Below, piece after piece: positions 33,504-41,626 of a stretch of DNA of 64,000 nucleotides. Made by a program: the position numbers and the translations under genes. The stretch comes from Paenibacillus kobensis NBRC 15729 (GTDB taxonomy: Bacteria > Bacillota > Bacilli > Paenibacillales > Paenibacillaceae). Each line of letters starts with the position of its first letter. Position 1 is the stretch's first letter. The stretch lies in NCBI RefSeq assembly GCF_004000825.1, contig NZ_BILZ01000019.1, positions 29,871 through 93,870 of the forward strand, written 5' to 3'. The notes beneath the pieces were generated by a model. The model was given only the letters and a program-made list of their open reading frames with translations. It searched no databases and was not told the DNA's origin.

Positions 33504-34415
33504 TTACTCTGCCCGAGTCCATTCGTCTTGCATGAACCACGTGCCGCCTCCCGCCTGAACGCGGTGGGAATGTCCCCGGTCATCCTGCAGGTCAAATATG
33601 AACAACCCTTCGTCCTCGTCATATCCGACAGGGACCACATTCGCCGTGTTCAAGTCCAACTCTTCCTGATACTTCCCAAGCAAACGGTCAACCGCCGCCT
33701 TATTCTCTTCTGTCTCATCGTGCAGACCCAGATGCAGCATCAAACTCTCCTTATCTTCTTCCGTTATTGCCCGCAAATACCGCTTCACATCATCGGCCAT
33801 GTACGGGTATTGATTCAGCATAGGAGAGTCGAATAGCGGCTCGCGGCGGGCATCGTCCCGAATCGCTTCCATTCCCTGTTCTTTATTATACTTCACCTGC
33901 AATGGAACGAAGCGTTCCTTCCCGTCCTGCATGCCTGTAATTCGGTAATGCTCGATATAATATTGTTCGTCCTGTTGGTTCGAATCAAAGGAAAGCGACA
34001 GTTCGGTCAACTGGTCAAAATGCAACCGAAATCCCGCAAGGACGACACGCATCGTCTCCGGCGTATTCTCATTCTCCGCATGTGCTGTCAGCACAGACAG
34101 CCTCTCGGCATCTTCCTTCTTCAGCGCCTCAACAAATTTACCGGCATCCTGTGCGGAAATATGCTCAAGAGACAGCGCCGCATCGTCAGTCGTTTCTCCC
34201 GGCGATGATACTGCTTCTTCCTCTGGGGGAAAGACCTGTTCCTGCGGATCATCTAGTGTCTGCTCCGGCTCCGGCTCTGGTTCCGGCGATACAATAGCGG
34301 TTCCGGGCACCGGTGCAGGCTTATCCTCCTGGCTGCATGCTGCCAAAATAACGGTTAGCATAGCTGCAAGCAGCAGAGCAAAAACTCGGTTCGAAGCAAC
34401 CCGATTGTTCGCCAT
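33504..34415 (-). CDS. Lipoprotein, function unknown
   Basis: A 303-residue lipoprotein with signal RVFALLLAAMLTVILAAC and lipobox. The mature part starts with a disordered acidic linker containing a Pro-Glu repeat (SPEPEPEPE) encoded by CTCCGG-type hexamers. A globular part follows with EHISAQDAGKFVEALKKEDAERL, and VKYNKEQGMEAIRDDARREPLFDSP. The family is not recognised. The start at 34415 was chosen for its hydrophobic signal and the GGGGAGAATGG site; an earlier in-frame ATG at 34439 is possible. It is the first gene of the three-gene group down to 32069. Confidence 0.72.
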   Translation of the reverse strand: MANNRVASNRVFALLLAAMLTVILAACSQEDKPAPVPGTAIVSPEPEPEPEQTLDDPQEQVFPPEEEAVSSPGETTDDAALSLEHISAQDAGKFVEALKKEDAERLSVLTAHAENENTPETMRVVLAGFRLHFDQLTELSLSFDSNQQDEQYYIEHYRITGMQDGKERFVPLQVKYNKEQGMEAIRDDARREPLFDSPMLNQYPYMADDVKRYLRAITEEDKESLMLHLGLHDETEENKAAVDRLLGKYQEELDLNTANVVPVGYDEDEGLFIFDLQDDRGHSHRVQAGGGTWFMQDEWTRAE

Positions 34416-34513
34416 TCTTCCATTCTCCCCTTTGTTCATATCGTTATAGGAACAGACGGAACCACTGGTAAATTGTTGCGGAATAATAGAAACTTATTAC
34501 CGCTTGTACGCAT

Positions 34514-34543
34514 ACAGGAATCTTATAAATAGTGTCGAATTTT
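34514..34543 (+). promoter_or_regulatory. Sigma-H-like promoter of the first histidine kinase
   Basis: ACAGGAATC, an 11-base spacer and GTCGAATTT match the sigma-H consensus RnAGGAwWW-N11/12-RnnGAAT with one deviation. It lies 39 bp upstream of the start codon. Sigma-H drives early sporulation kinases and phosphorelay genes in Bacilli. Confidence 0.68.
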
Positions 34544-34581
34544 ATTCATACAAAAATGTGTACGTACTCTGAGGTGACTCC

Positions 34582-36495
34582 ATGAGCTTGTCTTGCATCA
34601 AGACGCCCGTTCTGCTCTTATGCGCAATTGTTATTCTTCTTGCTGCCTGTCCGGCAACCGGCTCTGCAGAAGATATACAACCACCCGAAACCGTAATTCA
34701 AGAATGGGAAATTCAATGGTTTAATGAACAAATGCAGCCGGAGCGTCTTACTTCGCCCTCCATCACCGAGCCTTGGCTGGAGGCCAATACTCATGCGCCC
34801 GCCAACCAGATTCCGAAAGGCTATACCGGAGCGTGGATCCACATTGCCGTCCCGCCCACCGCAGGCTGGCCGTTACCTGGTTTGCTTATCGGCCGTCTAT
34901 ATGGAGCCGACATCACCGTTTACAACGATGGCAATCTGTTGTACCGGTCAACCCGGGAGTTCAGCTTTGAACGGGGTACCCTGCTCTTGGAACTCCAACC
35001 GAAGTCCACGGCTTCGGATCTATATATTCGTATCAATTCCATGGAACGCGCTGGACTGAACAGCTCCGTTCGCATTGGGGGCTACGAGCATTTGTCGCAC
35101 TCGAGGGTTGCGCAGGCCATACCTAACCTTGTGCTCGGCTGCTCGATCGCCTTCATGGCTCTGATCATGCTGCTTATTTCCGGCTATCTGAATGTTCGGC
35201 AGCGCAAGCCGTGGGTACTGCTCGGCCTGTTCGCACTATCTGCAAGCTTCCTGATCTTAACCAACTATACGCTGCCGTATGTTTACTCCACAGCTTATGG
35301 CAGATTACTGCTGTTTCTATATGATCTGTCTATGCTTACGGTATTTCCTGCCTTTCATATGTACGCAGCGACTATTTTCGAGGGGAAGCTGACCTTCTAC
35401 CGGACGTTCGGCCGATGGTTCACGGCTTATTGCCTGTTCGGCCTCCTTGTTCTTGTCGCATACAATCTGGCCGGAGACCCGCTCTTTGTCTATTACAAGC
35501 TGTTTACGCTAACGCTGCTGCTTCCCTTGCTGCTCATTCATCTGGGCTTGGTCTTCAGTCATTCGGTTATCCAATCTGTTCGGGGCCATAAGAACAGCAT
35601 CATTCTCGCCTCGGGATTTCTTGCTTTTACCGTCATGTTCGCAGCAGATCTGTACAGGTTCTATACGGACGAATCCCAACCCATGCCCTTCTTATGGCAG
35701 ATTGGCGTCGTCCTGCTCGTGATCTCGCTCGTCATTGTACTAGCCCGGCGAATTTCCGCGGACCATAAGCAGTTGGTAACATACTCGCAGGAATTGGAGC
35801 AGTTCAACCGTCAACTGCAGCGCACGGAGAAGCTGAAATTTATTAGCGAAATTGCCGCTTCGATCGTCCATGAGGTGCGGAATCCGCTGCAAGTGACGAG
35901 AGGCTTTCTCCAGTTCATCTCGGGCAAATCGGATGAGGCTTCGAAATCCCATTTCTCCATCGCAATCGAAGAATTGGACCGGGCATCCGTGATCATCACG
36001 GACTTCCTTACCTTTGCCAAGCCCGAATTGGATTCGAGTATCGCGGAACTGGATATTCAGCAGGAAATGGCCGCCATCAAGACCATTATGAACCCGTTGG
36101 CCGTCATGAATGGAACGGTGCTGCAGCTGCATGCTGCGGATAAGCTTTATGTACTCGGCAACACTTCGAAATTCAAACAAGCTTTCATGAACATGATTAA
36201 GAACAGCATCGAGGCGATTCATACGAAGGAAGACGGAATGGTGACGATAAGCGCATACGAGGAGAACGGCATGGCTGTCATTCGAATCCGCGACAACGGG
36301 GAAGGGATGAGCAAAGAACAGATCGCCCGGCTAGGCGAGCCCTACTACTCGACCAAAGCAGCAGGAACCGGACTCGGTCTGATGGTCACCTTCCGGATTA
36401 TCGAAATGATGAAGGGGACACTGGAGTTCCGAAGCGAGCAAGGACAAGGCACCGAAGCGTTAGTCCGGTACCCTCTTGTGCATAAGCCAACCTAA
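34582..36495 (+). CDS. 7TM sensor histidine kinase, probable sporulation kinase (copy 1)
   Basis: A 637-residue membrane kinase. It has a signal peptide (about 1-29), an extracellular beta-sandwich domain (about 30-185, with GAWIHIAVPP and RLYGADITVYNDGNLLYRS), seven membrane helices (about 190-400) resembling 7TMR-DISM, a HisKA domain with phosphorylated His430 in IVHEVRNPLQVTRGFLQ, and an ATPase domain (NMIKNSIEAI, DNGEGM, GTGLGL). It would phosphorylate a response regulator, most likely Spo0F or Spo0A; no regulator gene is adjacent. GAGGTGACTCC precedes the ATG. A full-length paralogue follows 95 bp downstream. Confidence 0.9.
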   Translation: MSLSCIKTPVLLLCAIVILLAACPATGSAEDIQPPETVIQEWEIQWFNEQMQPERLTSPSITEPWLEANTHAPANQIPKGYTGAWIHIAVPPTAGWPLPGLLIGRLYGADITVYNDGNLLYRSTREFSFERGTLLLELQPKSTASDLYIRINSMERAGLNSSVRIGGYEHLSHSRVAQAIPNLVLGCSIAFMALIMLLISGYLNVRQRKPWVLLGLFALSASFLILTNYTLPYVYSTAYGRLLLFLYDLSMLTVFPAFHMYAATIFEGKLTFYRTFGRWFTAYCLFGLLVLVAYNLAGDPLFVYYKLFTLTLLLPLLLIHLGLVFSHSVIQSVRGHKNSIILASGFLAFTVMFAADLYRFYTDESQPMPFLWQIGVVLLVISLVIVLARRISADHKQLVTYSQELEQFNRQLQRTEKLKFISEIAASIVHEVRNPLQVTRGFLQFISGKSDEASKSHFSIAIEELDRASVIITDFLTFAKPELDSSIAELDIQQEMAAIKTIMNPLAVMNGTVLQLHAADKLYVLGNTSKFKQAFMNMIKNSIEAIHTKEDGMVTISAYEENGMAVIRIRDNGEGMSKEQIARLGEPYYSTKAAGTGLGLMVTFRIIEMMKGTLEFRSEQGQGTEALVRYPLVHKPT

Positions 36496-36522
36496 TTTTA
36501 TATTAAATCCTTCTCTTCAAGC

Positions 36523-36549
36523 ACAGGAATAAGGGGGGCGGCGTCGAAT
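36523..36549 (+). promoter_or_regulatory. Sigma-H-like promoter of the second histidine kinase
   Basis: ACAGGAATA, an 11-base spacer and GTCGAATCA match RnAGGAwWW-N11-RnnGAAT. The elements are the same as in front of the first kinase, though the spacer sequence is entirely different (GC-rich here, AT-rich there). It lies 41 bp before the start codon. Confidence 0.68.
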
Positions 36550-36590
36550 CATTAGGGATCCAAAACGAGTTTGCTCCCTGAGGTGACTTC

Positions 36591-38501
36591 ATGAGCTTGT
36601 CTCATATCAGGTCGCCCATTCTTTTTCTATGTGCAGTCGTTATGTTTCTACTGGCTTTTCCGCACATCACTGTTGCAGAGAAAGCAGCGCCAGCTGAAAT
36701 AGCCATCCAAGAGTGGGAGATCCAATGGTTTAATGATAAAACGCAGCCGGAACGCTTCGAAACGCCGTCCCTATCCGAACCTTGGCTGAAAGCGAATCTT
36801 CGCAAGCCATCCAACCGCATTCCGGACGGTTACAACGGGGTATGGATCCATGTCGCCATTCCGCCTATACTAGGCTTGCAATCGCCTGGTATGCTCATTA
36901 ACCGTCTATACGGAACCGGTATCTCGGTCTATCATGAAGGCGATCTCCTTTACCGGTCGGACCGCGATTTCAGCTTTGACCGCTATATGCTGCTATTGCC
37001 GCTGACGCTTCGATCCGAACCAACCGATCTGTATATTCGAATTACGTCTTTGGACCGCGCAGGGCTGAACAGCTCCGTACGAATCGGCAATTTCGATGAG
37101 CTGTCGCGCGCCAACATCATCCAAGAGCTGCCCAGTCTTCTGCTTGGCTGCTCGATTGCTTTCATGGCGCTCATCATGCTGTTAATCTCCGGCTATTTGA
37201 ACATCCAACAGCGCAAAGCTTGGATATCGCTTAGTCTGCTGGCGCTTGCGGCGAGCATTATGATCGTTACGTTCTCCACATTCCCGTTCATGTACTTCAA
37301 GGCGTACGGCAAGCTTCTGCAATTTCTTTTTGACCTGTCCATGCTAGTTGTATTTCCTGCGCTTCACTCATACGCGGCCACCATATTCGAGGGCAAATTA
37401 ACCGTATACCGGAAATTCGGGCATTGGTTTATCGTTTATTGCGTATTCTGCTTCTTTATCCTGTTGACATACAATCTGGCCGGGGCATCCTTCTTCGTGT
37501 ACTACAAGCTGTTTACATTCACGCTTCTTGCTCCTTTGTTGCTGGTGCACTTGGCTCTTGTATTGGGGCATTCGGTCGCCCAGTCTATCCGTGGCAACAA
37601 GAACAGCTTGATTCTGGCACTGGGGTTTCTCGGCTTCACGATCATGTTTGCGGCCGACATCTGCATCATCTATACCGACGAATCTCAACCGCTTCCGTAC
37701 TTGTGGAAATTCGGCATCGTATTGCTCCTCGTCGCGTTCGTCATCGCGCTCGCCCGGCGAATTTCGGCGGATCACCGGCGGATCATCGCGTACGCGCAAG
37801 AATTAGAGCAGTTCAACCGCCAGCTGCAGCGCACGGAGAAGCTGAAGTTTATTAGCGAGATCGCCGCTTCGATTGCCCACGAGGTGCGGAACCCGCTGCA
37901 GGTAACAAGAGGATTCCTGCAGTTCATCTCCGGCAAGTCGGACGAAAGGTCCCAGTCGCACTTCTCCATCGCAATCGATGAATTGGACCGGGCATCCATG
38001 ATTATTACCGACTTCCTCACTTTCGCTAAACCAGAGCTGGATACGAGCATCACGGAGCTCGATATCCAACAAGAGATGGCTGTCATCGAGACCATTATGA
38101 GTCCGCTGGCCGCCATGCATGGCACAGTGTTGCAAGTTCAGTCATCAGGCGGGCTCTACGTTCTCGGCAACCCTTCGAAATTTAAGCAAGCCTTCATGAA
38201 TGTGGTGAAGAACAGCATCGAATCGATTCACAAGAAAGAAGACGGGCTGGTCAGCATATGTGCATGTGAGGAGAACGGCATGGCCGTCATTCGGATCACG
38301 GATAACGGAGAAGGGATGAGCGGGGAACAAATCGCCAGACTCGGAGAACCTTATTACTCGACGAAGGAGACAGGAACCGGACTCGGTCTAATGGTGACCT
38401 TCCGGATCATCGAAGTGATGCAAGGAACGCTGGAATTCCGCAGCGAGAAGGGACAAGGAACCGAAGCCGTGGTCCGCTTCCCTCTTGTTCATCAATCTTA
38501 A
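36591..38501 (+). CDS. 7TM sensor histidine kinase, probable sporulation kinase (copy 2)
   Basis: A 636-residue paralogue of the preceding gene, aligned along its whole length. It has a signal peptide, a beta-sandwich outer domain, seven helices, HisKA with His430 in IAHEVRNPLQVTRGFLQ and an ATPase domain (NVVKNSIESI, DNGEGM, GTGLGL). The kinase core is nearly unchanged whereas outer domain and helices have diverged more, consistent with a different signal feeding the same output. Its ribosome site GAGGTGACTTC and start context repeat those of copy 1. It ends before a bidirectional terminator. Phosphorelay membership is inferred from the sigma-H promoter and HisKA type. Confidence 0.9.
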   Translation: MSLSHIRSPILFLCAVVMFLLAFPHITVAEKAAPAEIAIQEWEIQWFNDKTQPERFETPSLSEPWLKANLRKPSNRIPDGYNGVWIHVAIPPILGLQSPGMLINRLYGTGISVYHEGDLLYRSDRDFSFDRYMLLLPLTLRSEPTDLYIRITSLDRAGLNSSVRIGNFDELSRANIIQELPSLLLGCSIAFMALIMLLISGYLNIQQRKAWISLSLLALAASIMIVTFSTFPFMYFKAYGKLLQFLFDLSMLVVFPALHSYAATIFEGKLTVYRKFGHWFIVYCVFCFFILLTYNLAGASFFVYYKLFTFTLLAPLLLVHLALVLGHSVAQSIRGNKNSLILALGFLGFTIMFAADICIIYTDESQPLPYLWKFGIVLLLVAFVIALARRISADHRRIIAYAQELEQFNRQLQRTEKLKFISEIAASIAHEVRNPLQVTRGFLQFISGKSDERSQSHFSIAIDELDRASMIITDFLTFAKPELDTSITELDIQQEMAVIETIMSPLAAMHGTVLQVQSSGGLYVLGNPSKFKQAFMNVVKNSIESIHKKEDGLVSICACEENGMAVIRITDNGEGMSGEQIARLGEPYYSTKETGTGLGLMVTFRIIEVMQGTLEFRSEKGQGTEAVVRFPLVHQS

Positions 38502-38509
38502 GGCTCGAA

Positions 38510-38546
38510 GATGCCCCGGCATGCGCTTGTCGCATACCGGGGCATC
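38510..38546. terminator. Bidirectional terminator between kinase 2 and VOC gene
   Basis: GATGCCCCGG-ATGCG pairs with CGCAT-CCGGGGCATC (one mismatch), loop CTTGT. It stands between convergent genes. T-runs are weak on both sides. Confidence 0.75.
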
Positions 38547-38571
38547 GCTATTTCCCAGGCCGAACCGTCAA

Positions 38572-38943
38572 TCAAGCCCGGTAATAAGACATGACCCAAC
38601 ATACGCCGTTCCGGTCTTTCACAACAGCCAGCAGCCCATTGAATGGAGCTTCATAAACTTCCGTAACCACTTGGCCCTCGTCTGCGAACTGCCCGTAGAC
38701 GCTCCGGAATTGCTCCTCCGTCTCAAGCTTTAAGAACACTCTGACGTAGTCGCCCTGAAGGAGCGGCTTCGCAGCTTGAACATCTGCGAATTTCAACGTC
38801 GCTCCTTCCAGCTTCAAGTCCGCGTTCATCACCGTCTCCCCTTGCTGGCGCAAGATGATGATTTCCCCGCCGAGTACGCTCTGATAGAAGCCGATCTCAT
38901 CCTTGCAGTTGTCTACTACGATAAACGGAAGTGCCGTAATCAT
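38572..38943 (-). CDS. VOC/glyoxalase-fold protein, PhnB-like
   Basis: A 123-residue single-domain protein of the vicinal-oxygen-chelate superfamily, closest in style to PhnB/DUF1428-type proteins. Signs are ALPFIVVDNCKDEIGFYQSVLGGE at the start, and a C-terminal VVKDRNGVCWVMSY strand. PhnB-like members often lack enzymatic metal ligands; here the typical first histidine is absent (LPFIVV), so enzymatic activity is uncertain. It follows the MarR gene by 31 bp on the same strand and is probably its regulated partner. Confidence 0.82.
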   Translation of the reverse strand: MITALPFIVVDNCKDEIGFYQSVLGGEIIILRQQGETVMNADLKLEGATLKFADVQAAKPLLQGDYVRVFLKLETEEQFRSVYGQFADEGQVVTEVYEAPFNGLLAVVKDRNGVCWVMSYYRA

Positions 38944-38974
38944 CGTTACATCCCCCTCGTGAGTAAATAATCGC

Positions 38975-39439
38975 TTAATTCTGTTCCCGGTCGCTTAGAT
39001 TGCGAAGCACCTTCTTCAGCAGCTTCAGCATAAGTCCATATTCCTCGTCTGTCATGCCCTTCCGAGTCCGGGACTTCACACGGTTCAGCGCTTCCTGCAC
39101 CATCGGCACCACCTGTCTGCCCTCTTCGGTCAGATAGAGCAGTTGGTACCGGTTGTCGGAAGGGTCGGCTTCTCTTCTCACATACCCTTCTGCTTCCAGC
39201 TTGGCGATCGCTTTGGCAGTCGTCGTTTTATCGATGAGCAGCTTCTCGCTCAGCCCCTTCTGCGTGATTGCCTCTCTGCCTGCTATGGCCATAAGAAAAA
39301 TGTACTGGCCGCTGCCGATCCGGTAAGGCGCCAGCTCGGCGGATATCATGACCTGCATGTGCCGGTAGATGGCCGAAATATACTGGCCGTGCGATTCCGA
39401 AGCCGCCGCTCCGCCATGTTCCTCAAGATTCTGCACCAT
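38975..39439 (-). CDS. MarR-family transcriptional regulator
   Basis: A 154-residue winged-helix regulator. The recognition region reads EAITQKGLSEKLLIDKTTTAKAIAKLEAEGYVRREADPSDNRYQ, a very typical MarR DNA-binding wing with the DxRxxxxxLT element (DNRYQLLYLT). It probably controls itself and the downstream VOC gene; two copies of a 15-bp motif lie directly upstream. Its ligand is unknown. Confidence 0.92.
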   Translation of the reverse strand: MVQNLEEHGGAAASESHGQYISAIYRHMQVMISAELAPYRIGSGQYIFLMAIAGREAITQKGLSEKLLIDKTTTAKAIAKLEAEGYVRREADPSDNRYQLLYLTEEGRQVVPMVQEALNRVKSRTRKGMTDEEYGLMLKLLKKVLRNLSDREQN

Positions 39440-39456
39440 ATCACCTTCTATATAGA

Positions 39457-39515
39457 ATGCTATTGCAACTAATTGGTGATTACAGTGTATGCCAAATAGG
39501 ATGCTATTGCAACTA
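39457..39515. promoter_or_regulatory. Two direct copies of a 15-bp element, probable MarR operators
   Basis: ATGCTATTGCAACTA occurs at 39457-39471 and again at 39501-39515, 44 bp apart (about four helical turns). Each copy is partly palindromic around TTGCAA. They start 18 bp upstream of the MarR start codon, in its promoter region. Confidence 0.68.
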
Positions 39516-39588
39516 TTTTATATAAACGCTGTTTTTGAAAATATTATTGCTCTATTGAATTTTTGAATCCTTTTTTGAAGAACTACGT

Positions 39589-40002
39589 TTATTCCACAAG
39601 AGATTTGCCTAATATTTCTTCCAATGCGCTCAACAATTTTTTATTTTGTCCAAAATAACTGATAACAAGTTCGTCTTGTTGATATAAGTGCGGAATTCCA
39701 GTGAAATCGACTGAGGGATTTGTAAGCACAGGAATCAATTCTTTTATGGATTCTTCTGCTGATACAGGGTTTTCGATATAAACTCGCTCATTTTCTTCAA
39801 CCATTAAAACGGCGGTTTTTAAATCTAGTTGTGGCATTTCTTTTCTTACTTCCTTTGTAATATCTTTTACTTTTAGGTCATGACCTTTGAGTTCACTTAT
39901 AAATTTTGCTGTGTTAGAATTGTCTGAATTTAAGAATGAATACCCGAAAATAACACCTATTATCGTCAACAGAAACATTAGAGACAACAAAATTCTCCTC
40001 AA
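39589..40002 (-). CDS. AT-rich gene for small secreted or anchored protein, unknown
   Basis: A 137-residue protein read from TTG 40002 (after GGGGGAAAG), which gives MRRILLSLMFLLTIIGVIFGYSF, an N-terminal membrane anchor or signal peptide. The rest is a hydrophilic domain with KGHDLKVKDITKEVRKEMPQ and PHLYQQDELVISYFGQNKK. Base composition is clearly more AT-rich than all neighbours, suggesting horizontal origin. The family is not recognised. The longer frame to 40110 is unlikely because it lacks a ribosome site. A short frame at 40184-40086 (MADSIARMRMRTIEQQF...) next to it may be the remnant of an interrupted gene. Confidence 0.6.
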   Translation of the reverse strand: MRRILLSLMFLLTIIGVIFGYSFLNSDNSNTAKFISELKGHDLKVKDITKEVRKEMPQLDLKTAVLMVEENERVYIENPVSAEESIKELIPVLTNPSVDFTGIPHLYQQDELVISYFGQNKKLLSALEEILGKSLVE

Positions 40003-40229
40003 TTTCTTTCCCCCATAACCAAAATTAAATACCCATAATATTGACGTGACAAAATCAACAATAATTGTTGCTGGATGAGAGAAAGCGCACCTTCCTCTGG
40101 AAGAAACCAAAGCAACTTGAATAAAGAGCGGTTAAACTGTTGCTCTATGGTCCTCATTCGCATCCGGGCTATAGAATCGGCCATGCTCCGTCTCTTGAAG
40201 AGCTCTTTCTCATCCTGTACACTCCCTTT

Positions 40230-41030
40230 TTAGGCATCCCCGCCGATCATCAATAGCAACAGAAGCGACAACGTAAAAAACAACGGTCTGACTAAAGGCA
40301 CCTTGACCGTAATTTCTTGTTCCGGCTCGAGAACTTGTGCGATCCGGTAATCCAGCGTCGCCGCGGCGAAATGTATCGCTGCCGCATGCTGCCGTTGGTT
40401 CCCCAGCTTCGCCAGCTTAAGCAGCACGCTTGCCAGCGGCAGCTCCGTTCCCATACGGCGAATCGCGAACCGGTCGGCGAGCAGCTCCATCCACGTCTGA
40501 TAGTAACGCAGCAGCGACCGCATAATCGGCATATAAGAAAACCCTTCTGTCGCCAGCCTCATTATAAATAACTTCGCATTATCACGGTTGCGGCAATGAT
40601 GCCATTCATGCAACACGATGGCTTCGACCTCGTCTTCGCTGAACATATTCAGCACCGTGTCGGAGATGATAATCGTTGGTCTGCGTATTCCAAGCGCCAT
40701 CGCGACGAAAGCATCGTCCCGTACAACCCTAATACCGACTCCAAGGTCCCGGTACTTGTAAGCGAGACGTTTCGTTAATTTCACATGCTCGCGAGAGCGA
40801 AAATGGTTCCGCCATTTCTTCGTCCAATAGGCTTGCGAGCCGAGTCGCCACAACACTCTTGCAAGCGTAAACCCGAAGATGAGCCCTGCCTCGATACCGG
40901 TCACGATGACGCACTGCCCCCCGTCACTGCTGACGGAGCTTGCTACGAACATCCATGCTTGTACGCCGAACAACACAATGAAGCCGGCCATCAGCACATA
41001 CACCCACCTCAGCTTGGCGGAGGCGTTCAT
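40230..41030 (-). CDS. M56/BlaR1-like membrane metalloprotease without sensor domain
   Basis: A 266-residue membrane protein with N-terminal helices (VYVLMAGFIVLFGVQAW, ECVIVTGIEAGLIFGFTLA-like), a cytoplasmic zinc-protease region with HEWHH (VLHEWHHCRNRDNAK) and the downstream ExxxD-type ELLADRFAIRR, and one C-terminal helix (LVRPLFFTLSLLLLLMIGG). It lacks the extracellular penicillin-binding domain of BlaR1/MecR1. Its ATG overlaps the BlaI stop (ATGA), so the two are co-translated. In BlaR1 systems the protease triggers cleavage of BlaI; a similar relay with an unknown signal is likely here. Confidence 0.87.
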   Translation of the reverse strand: MNASAKLRWVYVLMAGFIVLFGVQAWMFVASSVSSDGGQCVIVTGIEAGLIFGFTLARVLWRLGSQAYWTKKWRNHFRSREHVKLTKRLAYKYRDLGVGIRVVRDDAFVAMALGIRRPTIIISDTVLNMFSEDEVEAIVLHEWHHCRNRDNAKLFIMRLATEGFSYMPIMRSLLRYYQTWMELLADRFAIRRMGTELPLASVLLKLAKLGNQRQHAAAIHFAAATLDYRIAQVLEPEQEITVKVPLVRPLFFTLSLLLLLMIGGDA

Positions 41031-41461
41031 GGCTGACCCCTCTTCTTCTTCAGTTCGGTCAATTTGCTTTCCAGCTTGGCAATCAGCTCATGGTCCACTT
41101 CTTCAAGCGCATCAATCATGTGGCTTACGACCAAGCTCCCGTATTCCTGGATCAACCCCTGCGATACGGCCTTCGTCTGCTCCGAGAGAAACTGCTCCTT
41201 CGTCTGCACGGTGCTGAACCGTGCCGCTTGCGTTCTGCCGGAGCCGAAGAGCGCTTTCGTCAGGTGGCCCTTGTCGAACAGCCGGTTCATAACGGTCGTC
41301 ACCGCATTCACGGAGATCGGGTTATCTTGATTCAGAATCGTCTGCACTTCCTTGACGGTCATGCCTTCGGAGGACCACAGCAAGTCCATAATCTTTGCTT
41401 CCAGCGGTCCGAAGAACCGGTTCAACCCTTCTCCGCTCACGTTCAGCTTCTTAATCTTCAT
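41027..41461 (-). CDS. BlaI/MecI-family repressor
   Basis: A 144-residue winged-helix repressor of the BlaI/MecI family. It has the typical LEAKIMDLLWSSEGMTVKEVQTIL, NAVTTVMNRLFDKGHLTK and a C-terminal dimerisation helix region (SHMIDALEEVDHELIAKLESKL). The start 41461 follows GAGGTGTGATGGA; 20 further codons upstream are open but lack a site. Its partner protease is directly downstream. No beta-lactamase gene is next to it, so the regulated target is unclear. Confidence 0.92.
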   Translation of the reverse strand: MKIKKLNVSGEGLNRFFGPLEAKIMDLLWSSEGMTVKEVQTILNQDNPISVNAVTTVMNRLFDKGHLTKALFGSGRTQAARFSTVQTKEQFLSEQTKAVSQGLIQEYGSLVVSHMIDALEEVDHELIAKLESKLTELKKKRGQP

Positions 41462-41533
41462 TCCATCACACCTCGCGTTGATTCCCTGTATCCCGATGAT
41501 CAGCTCTGGATCCACTCTCACAGCAGCAAATCT

Positions 41534-41562
41534 ATTATACCACCTCTCTTCGCCTGTAATAA
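41534..41562 (-). promoter_or_regulatory. Probable promoter of the blaI-M56 pair
   Basis: A perfect TATAAT (41539-41534, minus strand) is preceded at 17 bases by TTATTA, a poor -35, as common for repressed promoters. No clear TACA-TGTA BlaI operator was found. Confidence 0.45.
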
Positions 41563-41626
41563 AATGGACAAAGAACCGCCTAAGAAAGGCAGTTCTTCGT
41601 AACTTGCGTGTATTCCGGGCATCGTT

